Below are positions 1 to 8,233 of a DNA stretch of 33,499 nucleotides, in pieces (position 1 is the stretch's first letter; every line of letters begins with the position of its first letter). The notes under the pieces were generated by a model. That model was not told the DNA's origin and searched no databases. It was given only the letters and a program-made list of their open reading frames with translations. Position numbers and translations under genes: made by a program. The DNA is from Streptomyces sp. SID4985. GTDB taxonomy: Bacteria > Actinomycetota > Actinomycetes > Streptomycetales > Streptomycetaceae. The stretch is from contig NZ_WWIR01000321.1 of assembly GCF_009863025.1 (NCBI RefSeq), forward strand, positions 1-33,499, read 5' to 3'.

Positions 1-575
1 AAGGCGCCGTGCGGGACGAGGGCGGCGACCGCGCGGGCGTCGGCGGCGGTGTCCACGTCCCGCAGCAGCGGCAGGTCCCGGACCCGCAGCCCGGCGGCGG
101 TCAGCCGCTCGCGCTGCACGGCCCCGGTCTCGGGCACCGACATCGGCACGCCCCGCAGCAGCGCGGGCTCGGGGCGGGCGAGGCCGAGGGCCCAGAAGCC
201 GCCGTCCTCGGCGGGTCCGAACCACGCGTCGCAGTCCGCGAAGTCCACGGTCAGCAGCTCGGGGGTGACCTGCGGGGTGTCCATGCCGATCAGCAGCGCG
301 GGCCCCGCGCAGCGGGCGAAGGCGTCCGCGAGCCGCTCGTCGAGGCCGCCCGCGCACTGCGGCACCACCTCGAACCCGTCCGGCAGCCAGGGCCCGGGGC
401 TGCCGTCCAGCACCAGCAGCCGCCGTTCGGCGGGCGTGGCGGCCACCGCGCGCAGCGTGTCCGCGAGCGCGGCCTCGGCGAGCGCGGCCGCCTGCGTCGG
501 CGGGAACGGCGGGGTGAGCCTTGTCTTGACCCGGCCGGGCCTCGGCTCCTTCGCGATCACGAGCAGAGTGGTCAC
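1..575 (-). CDS. DUF2064 family glycosyltransferase (partial, C-terminus outside window)
   Basis: About 191 residues are visible; the gene runs off the left edge. It starts with GTG at 575, preceded by GGAGG at 5-nt spacing, and its GTGA start overlaps the stop of the GT2 gene upstream by 4 nt, so the two are probably translationally coupled. The N-terminus (VTTLLVIAKEPRPGRVKTRL) is the nucleotide-binding start of the DUF2064 / GT-A fold family (TIGR04282-like), with the conserved KTRL. An acidic GMDTPQ motif lies in mid-protein, followed by a glycine-rich EDGGFWALGL segment. Family knowledge: GT-A nucleotidyl- or glycosyltransferase fold, often encoded beside a GT2 enzyme; the substrate is not known. 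Family call is solid, exact role is inference. Confidence 0.82.
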   Translation of the reverse strand, partial: MTTLLVIAKEPRPGRVKTRLTPPFPPTQAAALAEAALADTLRAVAATPAERRLLVLDGSPGPWLPDGFEVVPQCAGGLDERLADAFARCAGPALLIGMDTPQVTPELLTVDFADCDAWFGPAEDGGFWALGLARPEPALLRGVPMSVPETGAVQRERLTAAGLRVRDLPLLRDVDTAADARAVAALVPHGA

Positions 576-1300
576 CGCTGCCTCCCCGTCGTCGCCGCCG
601 CCCCCGCCGCCGGGGTCTCGCGCAGCACGCGGCTCATGTCCCGTACCGCCTGCCAGGTGCCGCGCCAGGTGCCCGTCACCTTGGAGTCGCCGGTGCGCGG
701 CAGGTACGGCACGTCGTGCTCGGTCACGCGCCAGCCCGCGTCGGCCGCGCGCACCACCATCTGCAGGGGGTAGCCGCTGCGCCGGTCGGTGAGGCCGAGC
801 CCGAGCAGCGCCTCGCGGCGGGCGGCGCGCACCGGGCCGAGGTCGCGCAGGGCGAGTCCGGTGCGGCGGCGCAGCAGCAGCGAGAGGGCGAGGTTCCCGG
901 CGCGGGCGTGCGCGGGCCACGCGCCCCGCCCCTGCGGGCGCCGCCTGCCGAGTACCAGGTCGGCCCGCCCGGCCCGGATCTCCTCGACGAAGGGCACCAG
1001 CAGAGCGGGGTCCAGGGAGGCGTCGCAGTCGCAGAAGCAGACCACGTCGGCGGTGGCCGCGAGCAGCCCGGCATGACAGGCGGCGCCGAAACCGCGCCGT
1101 TCCTCGCGGACGACCGTGGCGCCGAGGGAGCGGGCGATCTCCGCGGAACCGTCGGTGGAGCCGTTGTCCACGACGAGCGCGCGCCAGCCGGCCGGTACGC
1201 GCTCCAGCACCCAGGGCAGCGCCCCGGCCTCGTCGAGGCAGGGCAGCACGACGTCCACGCCGGAACGGGCGGGAGAGGGGGAGTTGGTCACGGCCTTCAC
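572..1300 (-). CDS. GT2 family glycosyltransferase
   Basis: 242 residues with a GT-A fold. The N-terminal strand DVVLPCLDEA is followed by VVDNGSTDGS (UDP/GDP-sugar binding) and CDCDASLDP, the DXD-type metal/nucleotide-diphosphate motif. There is no C-terminal membrane segment, so it is probably a soluble or peripheral transferase of the dolichyl-phosphate-mannose-synthase-like group. Start: GTG 1300 gives the full N-terminus, but an in-frame GTG at 1291 is equally possible and neither has a strong ribosome site. It is the first gene of a two-gene unit with the downstream DUF2064 enzyme (4-nt overlap). Family knowledge: DUF2064/GT2 pairs recur in bacteria as paired sugar-transfer enzymes. The acceptor is unknown. 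Confidence 0.85.
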   Translation of the reverse strand: MKAVTNSPSPARSGVDVVLPCLDEAGALPWVLERVPAGWRALVVDNGSTDGSAEIARSLGATVVREERRGFGAACHAGLLAATADVVCFCDCDASLDPALLVPFVEEIRAGRADLVLGRRRPQGRGAWPAHARAGNLALSLLLRRRTGLALRDLGPVRAARREALLGLGLTDRRSGYPLQMVVRAADAGWRVTEHDVPYLPRTGDSKVTGTWRGTWQAVRDMSRVLRETPAAGAAATTGRQR

Positions 1301-1405
1301 CCTACGAACCCGAACCGGGGCGAACCGGACTTCGGCACCTTACGAAACGCGGACGTCGGGGCCGCACCGCGCCCCGCCCGGCGGCGTGGTGCGAGGCTGG
1401 AGAAC

Positions 1406-2269
1406 ATGCAGCAGCCGTACCCCGCCCACCGTCCCGGACCTGTCTCCGCGCGGCCGCCCGAGGCCACCGGCCGGATCCTGGTCGTCGACGACGACCCGAC
1501 CGTCGCGGAGGTCGTCACCGGCTATCTGGTTCGCGCCGGACACCTGGTGGACCGGGCCGCCGACGGCCCCGCCGCCCTCGCCCGCGCCGCCGACCACTGG
1601 CCGGACCTCGTGGTCCTCGATCTGATGCTGCCCGGCATGGACGGCCTGGAGGTGTGCGCGCGGCTGCGTGAACGCGGCCCGGTGCCGGTCATCATGCTCA
1701 CCGCGCGCGGTGACGAGGACGACCGTGTCCTCGGCCTGGAGGTCGGCGCGGACGACTACGTCACCAAGCCGTTCAGCCCCCGCGAACTGGTGCTCCGGGT
1801 GGAGTCGGTCCTGCGCCGCACCCGGCCCGCGCCCACGGCCGTACCGGCTCCCGCTCCGCTCGCCGCGGCCGGGCTCGCCGTCGACCCGGCGGCTCGCCGT
1901 GCCACCAAGAACGGCACGGAACTCGCGCTCACCCTGCGCGAATTCGACCTCCTCGCCTTCCTCCTGCGCCACCCCGGACGCGCCTTCGGCCGCGAGGAGC
2001 TGATGCGCGAGGTGTGGGGCTGGGACTTCGGCGACCTGTCGACCGTCACCGTCCACGTCCGGCGGCTGCGGGGCAAGGTCGAGGACGATCCGGCGAACCC
2101 GCGGCTCATCCGGACGGTGTGGGGGGTGGGGTACCGGTTCGAGCCGGTCGGGTCCGGCGAGCCGGAGGACGGCGCCGACGGGTCCGGGTCGGGCGTCGAC
2201 GAGTCCGGGCCAGGTGTCCACGAGTCCGGGCCGGGCGCCGCCGGGCCCGCCGCTCGCGAGGAGAACTGA
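1406..2269 (+). CDS. OmpR/PhoB-type response regulator
   Basis: 287 residues. The receiver domain (about 22-135) has the acidic pocket DDD at 28-30, phospho-acceptor Asp72 in VVLDLMLPGMDG, Thr99 and Lys121 in VTKPFSP. A winged-helix DNA-binding domain (about 155-250) carries LTLREFDLLAFLLRHPG, EVWGW and RTVWGVGYRFEP. ATG 1406 is chosen because it gives a normal N-terminus; the open frame upstream of it has no family similarity. The last 35 or so residues are an unusual acidic, Gly/Ser/Pro-rich tail with repeated ESGPG units. The stop is one base before the kinase ATG, so the pair forms a tight operon. Targets are unknown; the flanking sugar genes suggest, but do not show, cell-envelope control. 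Confidence 0.93.
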   Translation: MQQPYPAHRPGPVSARPPEATGRILVVDDDPTVAEVVTGYLVRAGHLVDRAADGPAALARAADHWPDLVVLDLMLPGMDGLEVCARLRERGPVPVIMLTARGDEDDRVLGLEVGADDYVTKPFSPRELVLRVESVLRRTRPAPTAVPAPAPLAAAGLAVDPAARRATKNGTELALTLREFDLLAFLLRHPGRAFGREELMREVWGWDFGDLSTVTVHVRRLRGKVEDDPANPRLIRTVWGVGYRFEPVGSGEPEDGADGSGSGVDESGPGVHESGPGAAGPAAREEN

Positions 2270-2270
2270 C

Positions 2271-3383
2271 ATGCGCGACATGCTCCTCATCGCCCTCTAC
2301 GCCTTCCTCGCCGCGGCGGCCACCGGCCTCGCCGGGGCGGTCGTGCTGCGGCTGGTCCGGCGCCGCTCGCTGACCGCGTCCCTCGCCGTGGTGGCGGGTG
2401 TCGGGGTGTTCGCGATGCTGGCGGGCACCATGGCCGTGGCCTGGGCGATGTTCCTGTCCGCGCACGACCTCAGGGTGGTCACCACCGTCGTCGCGATGGC
2501 CGCCGCCGTCTCCCTGCTCACCGCGCTGCTGCTCGGCCGCCGGGTGGTGGCGCGCAGCCGGGAACTGACCGACGCCGCCCGGAACTTCGGGGACGGCGGC
2601 GCCTTCGCCGCGCCCGCCGCCCCGGCCACCGCCGAACTCACCGAGCTGAGCCGCGAACTGGCCGCCACCAGCGCCCGGCTCGCCGCCTCCCGCGAACGCG
2701 AGCGCGCCCTGGAGGCGTCCCGGCGCGAACTGGTCGCCTGGATCTCGCACGACCTGCGCACCCCGCTTGCCGGGCTGCGCGCCATGTCGGAGGCGCTGGA
2801 GGACGGCGTGGCCGCCGACCCCGGCCGCTACCTCCGTCAGATCCGCACCGAGGTGGAACGCCTCAACGACATGGTCGGCGACCTCTTCGAGCTGTCCCGC
2901 ATCCACGCCGGGACGCTCCCCCTCAACCCGGCCCGGGTCTCGCTGTACGACCTGGTCGGCGACGCCCTCGACGGCGTCGGCCCGCTCGCCCGCGAGCACG
3001 GGGTGCGGCTGGTGGGCGACGGGGTGCAGCCGGTGCCGGTCGAGGTGGACGGCAAGGAGATGAGCCGGGTGCTGGCCAACCTGCTCGTCAACGCCATCCG
3101 CCGCACCCCCGCAGACGGCACGGTGGCCGTCGCCGCCCGGCGGGCGCCGGAGGGTGTGGTGCTGACGGTGACCGACGGCTGCGGCGGCATCCCCGAGGCG
3201 GATCTGCCGCGCGTCTTCGACACCGGCTGGCGCGGCACGGACGCGCGGACGCCTCCGGCGGGCGCGGGGCTGGGGCTCGCCATCGTCCGGGGCATCGTGG
3301 AGGCGCACCAGGGCCGCGCGAGCGTCCGGAACATCCCCGGCGGCTGCCGCTTCGAGGTGACGCTGCCGGCCCCGGCCCACTGA
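2271..3383 (+). CDS. Membrane sensor histidine kinase, partner of the preceding response regulator
   Basis: 370 residues; ATG 2271 has GAGGAG seven or so nt upstream. Three hydrophobic segments (about 4-27, 34-62, 67-90) joined by very short loops leave almost no external sensor domain, so the stimulus is probably sensed in the membrane or through a partner. A HAMP-like linker and coiled coil (about 90-150) lead to the H-box WISHDLRTPL with His160, an N-box NLLVNAIRRTP (Asn274), and the ATP-lid glycine motifs DGCGGIP and GAGLGLAIVRG. The typical Asp of the N-box (NLLDNA) is Val here, a modest departure. It is co-transcribed with the regulator; convergent with the epimerase gene. Confidence 0.93.
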   Translation: MRDMLLIALYAFLAAAATGLAGAVVLRLVRRRSLTASLAVVAGVGVFAMLAGTMAVAWAMFLSAHDLRVVTTVVAMAAAVSLLTALLLGRRVVARSRELTDAARNFGDGGAFAAPAAPATAELTELSRELAATSARLAASRERERALEASRRELVAWISHDLRTPLAGLRAMSEALEDGVAADPGRYLRQIRTEVERLNDMVGDLFELSRIHAGTLPLNPARVSLYDLVGDALDGVGPLAREHGVRLVGDGVQPVPVEVDGKEMSRVLANLLVNAIRRTPADGTVAVAARRAPEGVVLTVTDGCGGIPEADLPRVFDTGWRGTDARTPPAGAGLGLAIVRGIVEAHQGRASVRNIPGGCRFEVTLPAPAH

Positions 3384-3405
3384 GACCGGGGCGGCTCGGC
3401 AGGCG

Positions 3406-4395
3406 TCAGCGCGCGTGCGCGAACTCCGCCATGCCCTCCGCGAACCCGACCTCCGGCTTCCAGCCCAGTTCGGCGCGCAGCCGGGAGGAGTCGGCGGTGA
3501 CATGCCGTACGTCCCCGAGCCGGTACTCGCCGGTGACCACCGGCTCAGGCCCGCCGTACGCGGCGGCCAGCGCCCGCGCCAGGTCGCCGACCGTACGCGG
3601 CTCACCGCTGCCGGTGTTGTACGCGCTCAGCGTGCCCGGCCGCTCCGGTGCCTCCAGCGCGGTCACGTTGGCGGCGGCCACGTCCCGCACGTGCACGAAG
3701 TCGCGTCGCTGGCCCCCGTCCTCGAAGACACGCGGCGCTTCCCCGCGCTCCAGCGCCGAGCGGAAGAACGCGGCCACCCCGGCGTAGGGGGTGTCGCGGG
3801 GCATCCGGGGGCCGTAGACGTTGTGGTAGCGCAGCGAGAAGGCCGTACCGCCCGTGGCGCGGGCCCACGCGGCGGCCAGGTGCTCCTGGGCCAGCTTGGT
3901 CGCGGCGTACACATTGCGCGGATCGGCCGGGGCGTCCTCGCCGACGAGGCCGGGGACCAGTGCCTGGCCGCAGCGCGGGCACGGTGGCTCGAAGCGGCCC
4001 GCCGCCAGGTCGGCCTCCGCGCGCGGGCCCGGCCGTACGTCACCGTGGGCCGGGCAGGCGTAACGGCCCTCGCCGTACACCACCATCGATCCGGCGAGCA
4101 CCAGCCGTCCCACCCCGGCGCGGGCCATCGCGGCGAGCAGGACGGCAGTGCCGAGGTCGTTGCGGGAGACGTACTCGGCCGCGTCGGACACCCCGTCGCC
4201 CAGTCCGACCCGGGCCGCCTGGTGGCAGACCGCGTCCACGCCGGTCAGCGCCCGGGACACCGCGTCCGCGTCACGGACGTCGGCACCGGGGTCGTTCCGC
4301 ACGTCGTACACCACCGCTTCGTGTCCGTGCGCCCGCAGCGCGTCCACGACATGGGACCCGATGAACCCGGCACCGCCGGTAACCAGTACACGCAT
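3406..4395 (-). CDS. NAD-dependent SDR epimerase/dehydratase with Cys-rich insert (nucleotide-sugar epimerase)
   Basis: 329 residues, extended short-chain dehydrogenase. The Rossmann motif GGAGFIGSH is at 7-15, the active-site Ser lies in LAGSMVVYGEG, and the catalytic YAATK supplies Tyr and Lys. RRDFVHVRD is the usual extended-SDR segment. Between the active-site strand and YAATK sits an insert of about 40 residues with CPAHG and, some 25 residues later, CPRCG: three Cys and one His, which look like a zinc site. From memory, dTDP-L-rhamnose 4-epimerase-type proteins carry a similar insert, so a deoxysugar 4-epimerase is the best guess; UDP-glucose 4-epimerase-like is the alternative. It lies 76 bp from the next GT gene on the same strand. 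Confidence 0.85.
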   Translation of the reverse strand: MRVLVTGGAGFIGSHVVDALRAHGHEAVVYDVRNDPGADVRDADAVSRALTGVDAVCHQAARVGLGDGVSDAAEYVSRNDLGTAVLLAAMARAGVGRLVLAGSMVVYGEGRYACPAHGDVRPGPRAEADLAAGRFEPPCPRCGQALVPGLVGEDAPADPRNVYAATKLAQEHLAAAWARATGGTAFSLRYHNVYGPRMPRDTPYAGVAAFFRSALERGEAPRVFEDGGQRRDFVHVRDVAAANVTALEAPERPGTLSAYNTGSGEPRTVGDLARALAAAYGGPEPVVTGEYRLGDVRHVTADSSRLRAELGWKPEVGFAEGMAEFAHAR

Positions 4396-4470
4396 ACGGT
4401 CACGCTAGGCCCGCGCGCCGCCCGGCTCCCGTTGTGACGGCCGCACGTCACGACTCCGTAAGGACGCGGC

Positions 4471-5217
4471 TCACTCCGTCCACCGCCACCCCGAGGCGTG
4501 CAGCGCCTCCGCCCGGTCGACGGCGATCTCCACGCGGAGCCGCGCCTCCTGCTCGTCGCGGAAGTCGGCGGTGGCGGTGTGCTGGGTGGGGTGCTTGCGG
4601 TAGAGGGTGCCGGGTGCGGACTGCATCCAGCCGGGGCTGACCGCCTCGCAGCTCAGCACCAGGGCGCCGTCCTCGAAGGCGGGGAGCGCGGGCCAGCCGC
4701 CGAGCAGCCGGACCAGGCCGGTGCGAGCGGTCAGGGTGGTGCCCACCACCGGCATCTCGCCCCGCTTGGCACCGTCGAGGAGCGCGCGGGCGGGCAGTGG
4801 TCCGGGCGGCGGGTCGTACGGACCCGGGACCAGGCTGCCGTCGGGCAGCAGATCCAGACAGGGGGCCACGGTCCAGCCGTAGCCGGGGCGGTCGATCAGG
4901 ACCTCGATGTCCCGGGCGAGGGTGTCGGGGTCGGGCAGCAGGTCGTCGGCGTCGACGCAGCGCAGCAGGGTGCCGGTGGCGCGGGCCAGGCCCAGGGTGC
5001 GGGCGCGGGCGGCACCGCCCTGGCGGCCGGTTCCCTTGGAGATCCAGGGCGCGTCCGGCACGGCGGCCAGCGGGCTGCCGGTGCGGCCGTCCTCCTGGAG
5101 CACCCACTCCAACCGCCAGCCCCCGGGCAGCCGCTGCCCGGCCAGACAGTCGTGCAGCTCGCGCAGATAGGTGTGCCCGCCGTCGTGGACGGGCGTCAGG
5201 ACGGTGAGCGTCGGCAT
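4471..5217 (-). CDS. Glycosyltransferase family 2 (GT-A fold) protein
   Basis: 248 residues. TLTVLTPVHDGG opens the fold, GRQGGAARARTLGLARATG is the typical GT2 helix, and LLRCVDADDLLPDPDTLA contains the DXD-type motif. After it come PVVGTTLTARTGLVRLLGGWP and FEDGALVLSC, the acceptor-side segment with an ED pair in the place of the usual catalytic base. The C-terminal YRKHPTQHTA matches the end of many actinobacterial GT2 proteins. The start ATG 5217 has a purine-rich AAGGGAAG about 10 nt upstream. It is the first gene on this strand after the sulfonate-operon terminator and probably cotranscribed with the epimerase; the product sugar is unknown. Confidence 0.83.
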   Translation of the reverse strand: MPTLTVLTPVHDGGHTYLRELHDCLAGQRLPGGWRLEWVLQEDGRTGSPLAAVPDAPWISKGTGRQGGAARARTLGLARATGTLLRCVDADDLLPDPDTLARDIEVLIDRPGYGWTVAPCLDLLPDGSLVPGPYDPPPGPLPARALLDGAKRGEMPVVGTTLTARTGLVRLLGGWPALPAFEDGALVLSCEAVSPGWMQSAPGTLYRKHPTQHTATADFRDEQEARLRVEIAVDRAEALHASGWRWTE

Positions 5218-5294
5218 GGGCGGCGCTTCCCTTCGGCGGGCTCGGCGGGCTCGGCGGCTCGATGGCCCTGTGGGCCTACGGCTCTACGGACGAC

Positions 5295-5323
5295 GTCGGC
5301 GGAACCGCGACGGTTCCGCCGAC
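5295..5323 (-). terminator. Terminator hairpin of the sulfonate operon
   Basis: Perfect 13-bp inverted repeat (arms 5295-5307 and 5311-5323, GTCGGCGGAACCG) with a 3-nt CGA loop. It lies 26 bp past the dioxygenase stop and before the next same-strand gene. There is no T-run, as is usual in Streptomyces. Confidence 0.75.
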
Positions 5324-5348
5324 CCCATCGTGCCCTCCGAAGCGGCTG

Positions 5349-6266
5349 TCAGCCGAGTGCGGATGTTTCACGTGAAACGGACAAGGTTTCACGTGAAACA
5401 CCGAACGGGACATCTCCGGCCAGCGTGATCCGGTGCATGACCCGGTGCTGGTCGCCGTAGTCGCGGTTGGCGTAGTGCGCCGTGCTGCGGTTGTCCCACA
5501 GCGCCACGTCGCCCGGCTGCCAGCGGTGCCGCACGATGTGCTCGGGCTTGGTGAGGTGGGCGTAGAGGATGTCGAGTAGGCCCCGGCTCTCGTACTCGGA
5601 GACCCCGGCGATGTGCGAGGTGAAGCCCGGGTTCACGAACAGGCCCTTGCGGCCGCTCTCGGGGTGGACCCGGACCACCGGGTGCTCCACGGGCACGAGT
5701 TCGGTGACGACCTCGCCGTCCCAGAGGTTGCCCTGGCCCTGTCGCCGCTGGGCCAGGTAGTAGCCGAAGGCGCGGTTGCCGTCGTGGACGGCGGTGAGGG
5801 TGTCGAGGTGGGCGCGCAGGCCCGGCGACAGCGACTCGTAGGCGAGCTGGCTGTCCGCCCAGGTGGTGTCGCCGCCGTGCGGGGGCAGGACGACCGCACG
5901 CAGAATGGAGATCGCGGGCGGCCGCCGTACGAAGGTGACGTCGGTGTGCCACACGTCGGAGAAGCCGTTGTCCTGGCTGTCCAGGGCGTACACCTCCGGT
6001 GCCACGTCACCGGAGTCGTGCACCGGGTGTCCGACGGTGACCTCGCCGAGCCGCCTTCCGAACTCGATCTGCTGGGCGTCGTCGAGGTTCTGGCCGCTGA
6101 CGAAGAGCACCTTGTGCTCGACCAGGGCCGCGCGGATCGCGGTCACCTCGTCGTCGGTCAGCCGGGCCAGGTCGATGCCGTCGATCTCGGCGCCGAAGCT
6201 CGGCCCGAGCTTGGTCAGCGGAAGCTGGACGGCGGTGGCGGGGGAGCGGTCGCTGGTGATGCTCAA
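5349..6266 (-). CDS. TauD/TfdA-type Fe(II)/2-oxoglutarate dioxygenase
   Basis: 305 residues. The 2-His-1-carboxylate facial triad is visible as WHTDVTF (His107, Asp109) and the distal His264 in WDNRSTAHYANRDY; Arg275/Arg279 in HRVMHRI are placed to bind 2-oxoglutarate. Family knowledge: TauD-type enzymes hydroxylate alkylsulfonates or sulfate esters so that sulfite or sulfate is released in the cytosol. Last gene of the transporter operon, which supports a sulfur-scavenging role. The start is TTG 6266 with AAGGAAG upstream; an ATG is absent there. The last 16 residues (GVSRETLSVSRET then SALG) lie beyond the enzyme core and use codons rare in this genome (TCA, GTT, ACA), because they encode two parS sites. 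Exact substrate unknown. Confidence 0.92.
   Translation of the reverse strand: MSITSDRSPATAVQLPLTKLGPSFGAEIDGIDLARLTDDEVTAIRAALVEHKVLFVSGQNLDDAQQIEFGRRLGEVTVGHPVHDSGDVAPEVYALDSQDNGFSDVWHTDVTFVRRPPAISILRAVVLPPHGGDTTWADSQLAYESLSPGLRAHLDTLTAVHDGNRAFGYYLAQRRQGQGNLWDGEVVTELVPVEHPVVRVHPESGRKGLFVNPGFTSHIAGVSEYESRGLLDILYAHLTKPEHIVRHRWQPGDVALWDNRSTAHYANRDYGDQHRVMHRITLAGDVPFGVSRETLSVSRETSALG
5365..5378. promoter_or_regulatory. parS site 1 (ParB-binding)
   Basis: Perfect 14-bp palindrome GTTTCACGTGAAAC, identical to the Streptomyces parS consensus bound by ParB in chromosome segregation. Flanks extend it on one side to TGTTTCACGTGAAAC. It lies inside the dioxygenase coding region and reads V-S-R-E-T. 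Confidence 0.9.
5386..5399. promoter_or_regulatory. parS site 2 (ParB-binding)
   Basis: Second perfect GTTTCACGTGAAAC, 21 bp (two helical turns) centre-to-centre from site 1, so two ParB dimers would sit on the same face of the DNA. Also within the last codons of the dioxygenase gene. Confidence 0.9.
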
Positions 6267-6310
6267 CGGGGCTTCCTTTCCTGGGTTTTCGGAGGAGATC
6301 GGGATCGGGG

Positions 6311-7129
6311 TCAGGCGGCGGCGGACTTCACCGCGTGCGAGACCCGCGCACGCAGCTCGGCGAACTCCCGTGACTCGCGCAGCGCGTCGGCGTCCACCCC
6401 CTCGCGCGGGAGCGGCACCGGCAGATCCAGGGCGACGGTTCCGGGGCTCTTGGACAGCACGACGATGCGGGAGCCGAGGAACACCGCCTCGTCGGCGGAG
6501 TGGGTCACGAACACGGTGGTCCTCCCGGTGCGGGCGGTCACCTCGCGCACGTCCTCCTGGAGCCGCTCCCGGGTCAGCGCGTCCAGCGCGGCGAACGGCT
6601 CGTCAAGGAGGAACAGCGGGTGTTCGGCCGCGAGCGCGCGGGCGATGGCCACGCGCTGGCGTTGACCGCCCGAGATCTCCCACACCCGCCGTCGCTCGGT
6701 GCCGCCGAGCCCGACCCGCTCCAGCAGCTCCGCGCGCCGCTCGGCACGGCGCTCGCGCTCGACGCCCGCGTAGCGCAGGGCCAGATCGACGTTCCCGCCG
6801 ACGGTGCGCCACGGGAACAGCCGGGGCGTCTGGAACACCACACCCGCCGCGTGACCGGGCCGGGGCGCGGCGCCCGCCACCCGCACCGCGCCGTCGGTGG
6901 GCCGCTCGAACCCGGCGATCAGCCGCAGCAGCGTGCTCTTGCCGCAGCCGGAGGCACCGACCAGGACCAGGAACTCACCGGCGGGCACGGTGAGATCGAC
7001 GGGCCCGACGGCGGTGAAGGCGTCGCGCCCCTGGCCGTAGCGATGGCTGACCCTCTCCAGCCGTACGGCCTCCGCGACCTCCGTGCGGACGTCGTTCCCG
7101 GCCTTCTCGGACAGCTCACTTGAGGCCAT
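6311..7129 (-). CDS. ABC transporter ATP-binding protein, sulfonate/nitrate/taurine type (SsuB/TauB-like)
   Basis: 272 residues. Walker [10 protein letters not shown] at 58-66, Q-loop [11 protein letters not shown], signature [13 protein letters not shown] at 152-164, Walker [13 protein letters not shown] at 172-183, and the switch His in [12 protein letters not shown]. The FPW after the Q-loop and the DEAVFL ending are typical of the SsuB/TauB/NrtD group. It drives import by the permease encoded two genes upstream. The ATG at 7129 overlaps the binding-protein stop by 14 nt, so translation is coupled. The C-terminal 45 residues form the usual helical tail without a regulatory domain. Confidence 0.93.
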   Translation of the reverse strand: MASSELSEKAGNDVRTEVAEAVRLERVSHRYGQGRDAFTAVGPVDLTVPAGEFLVLVGASGCGKSTLLRLIAGFERPTDGAVRVAGAAPRPGHAAGVVFQTPRLFPWRTVGGNVDLALRYAGVERERRAERRAELLERVGLGGTERRRVWEISGGQRQRVAIARALAAEHPLFLLDEPFAALDALTRERLQEDVREVTARTGRTTVFVTHSADEAVFLGSRIVVLSKSPGTVALDLPVPLPREGVDADALRESREFAELRARVSHAVKSAAA

Positions 7130-8165
7130 CGGGCAGTCCCTTCAGATAGAAGGCCGAGCGGACGGCCTGCTCGGTGGGGGCCGCGTCGATCTGCTTCTGA
7201 CCGGCCAGGAAACGGCCGGTGTCGAGGACGTAGTCGAGCAGCTTGCCGGGGTGGCCGTCGGTGCCGAGCCAGTCGGCGGACGCGACCTGCTCCGGGGTGA
7301 GGAACACACCCTGGGAGAGCTGGGCCCTGGCGTCGGCGGTGCTGATGCCCAACTCGGCGGCGACCGCCCTGACCGAGCCGTCCGGGTCGGACTTGAGCAG
7401 CCGCAGGGCCTCGGCCTCGGCCTTGCGCCAGGCGTCGACGACCGTCGGGTCCCTTGCGATCAGGTCGTCCGACACCACGGCGAGGTCGAGCGTGGGCTTG
7501 CCCCCGGCGCCGATCTCCTTGCTGCTCGTGAGCTGGGTGCCGGTCTTGCGCAGCTCGTCCAACGTCGGCAGCCAGACGTACGCCGCGTCGATGTCCCCGC
7601 GCTGCCAGGCGGCGAGGATCGCCTGCGGCTGGAGGTCGACCAGCTTCACGTCGGACGCCTTGAGCCCGGCCTTGTCCAGCGCCGCGAGCAGGCTGTAGTG
7701 CGAGGTGGACGCGAACGGCGTCGCCACGGTGCGCCCCTTGAGCCCGGCCACGTCCTTGATGCCGAGCTTCCTGCGCGCGACCAGCGCCTCGTTCTCCCCG
7801 GCCACGTCGAGCACGAACGCGACCTTGTAGGGGATCGGCGAACTCCCCGATATCCCGCGCGCGAAGGGGCTGGAGCCAAGCGCCGCGATGTCCAGCGACT
7901 TGCCGAGGAACGCCTGGTTGACGCTCGCGCCCGAGTCGAACTTGACCCAGCTGACCGAGTAGCCGGGCAGCGCCTTCTCCAGCAGCTTTCTGTGCTTGAC
8001 CAGCAGATCGCCGCTGGGGAAGGCGAAGTAGCCGATGCGCAGCCGCTTGCCGCCGCCCGAGGACGCGTCACTGGCAGAGGAGCACCCGGTGACGGCGAGG
8101 GCGGCGGTGCCGAGCGCACCGGCGAGAAGCAGACGGCGGGAGGGGCGGGAGAGGGAAGACGCCAT
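7116..8165 (-). CDS. ABC transporter substrate-binding lipoprotein, SsuA/TauA-like
   Basis: 349 residues from ATG 8165. The open frame continues upstream, but that stretch is a shadow of the permease gene. The N-terminus has SRRLLLAG, then a hydrophobic run and the lipobox AVTGC (Cys28), so it is an exported lipoprotein; the twin Arg suggests possible Tat export. The mature part follows the aliphatic-sulfonate/taurine-binding fold: LRIGYFAFPSGDL, IAALGSSPFARG, LKGRTVATPFASTSHYSLL, AAWQRGDIDAAYVWLPTLDEL. Family knowledge: such proteins bind alkylsulfonates, taurine or sulfate esters outside the membrane. Downstream it overlaps the ATPase. The ribosome site before ATG 8165 is weak. Confidence 0.93.
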   Translation of the reverse strand: MASSLSRPSRRLLLAGALGTAALAVTGCSSASDASSGGGKRLRIGYFAFPSGDLLVKHRKLLEKALPGYSVSWVKFDSGASVNQAFLGKSLDIAALGSSPFARGISGSSPIPYKVAFVLDVAGENEALVARRKLGIKDVAGLKGRTVATPFASTSHYSLLAALDKAGLKASDVKLVDLQPQAILAAWQRGDIDAAYVWLPTLDELRKTGTQLTSSKEIGAGGKPTLDLAVVSDDLIARDPTVVDAWRKAEAEALRLLKSDPDGSVRAVAAELGISTADARAQLSQGVFLTPEQVASADWLGTDGHPGKLLDYVLDTGRFLAGQKQIDAAPTEQAVRSAFYLKGLPDGLK

Positions 8166-8233
8166 GGGACGACCGTTTCTGACGGGGAGGGACAGCGGAT
8201 CGAAGGAGCTGGAAAGGAGAGGGAAAGGGGAGG

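Noticed and set aside
716..1405. Upstream extension of the response regulator frame
   Set aside because: It overlaps the GT2 gene on the other strand and shows no domain; ATG 1406 gives a normal receiver N-terminus.
2106..3605. Minus-strand frame of 499 codons opposite the kinase
   Set aside because: Shadow of the kinase gene; low-complexity translation.
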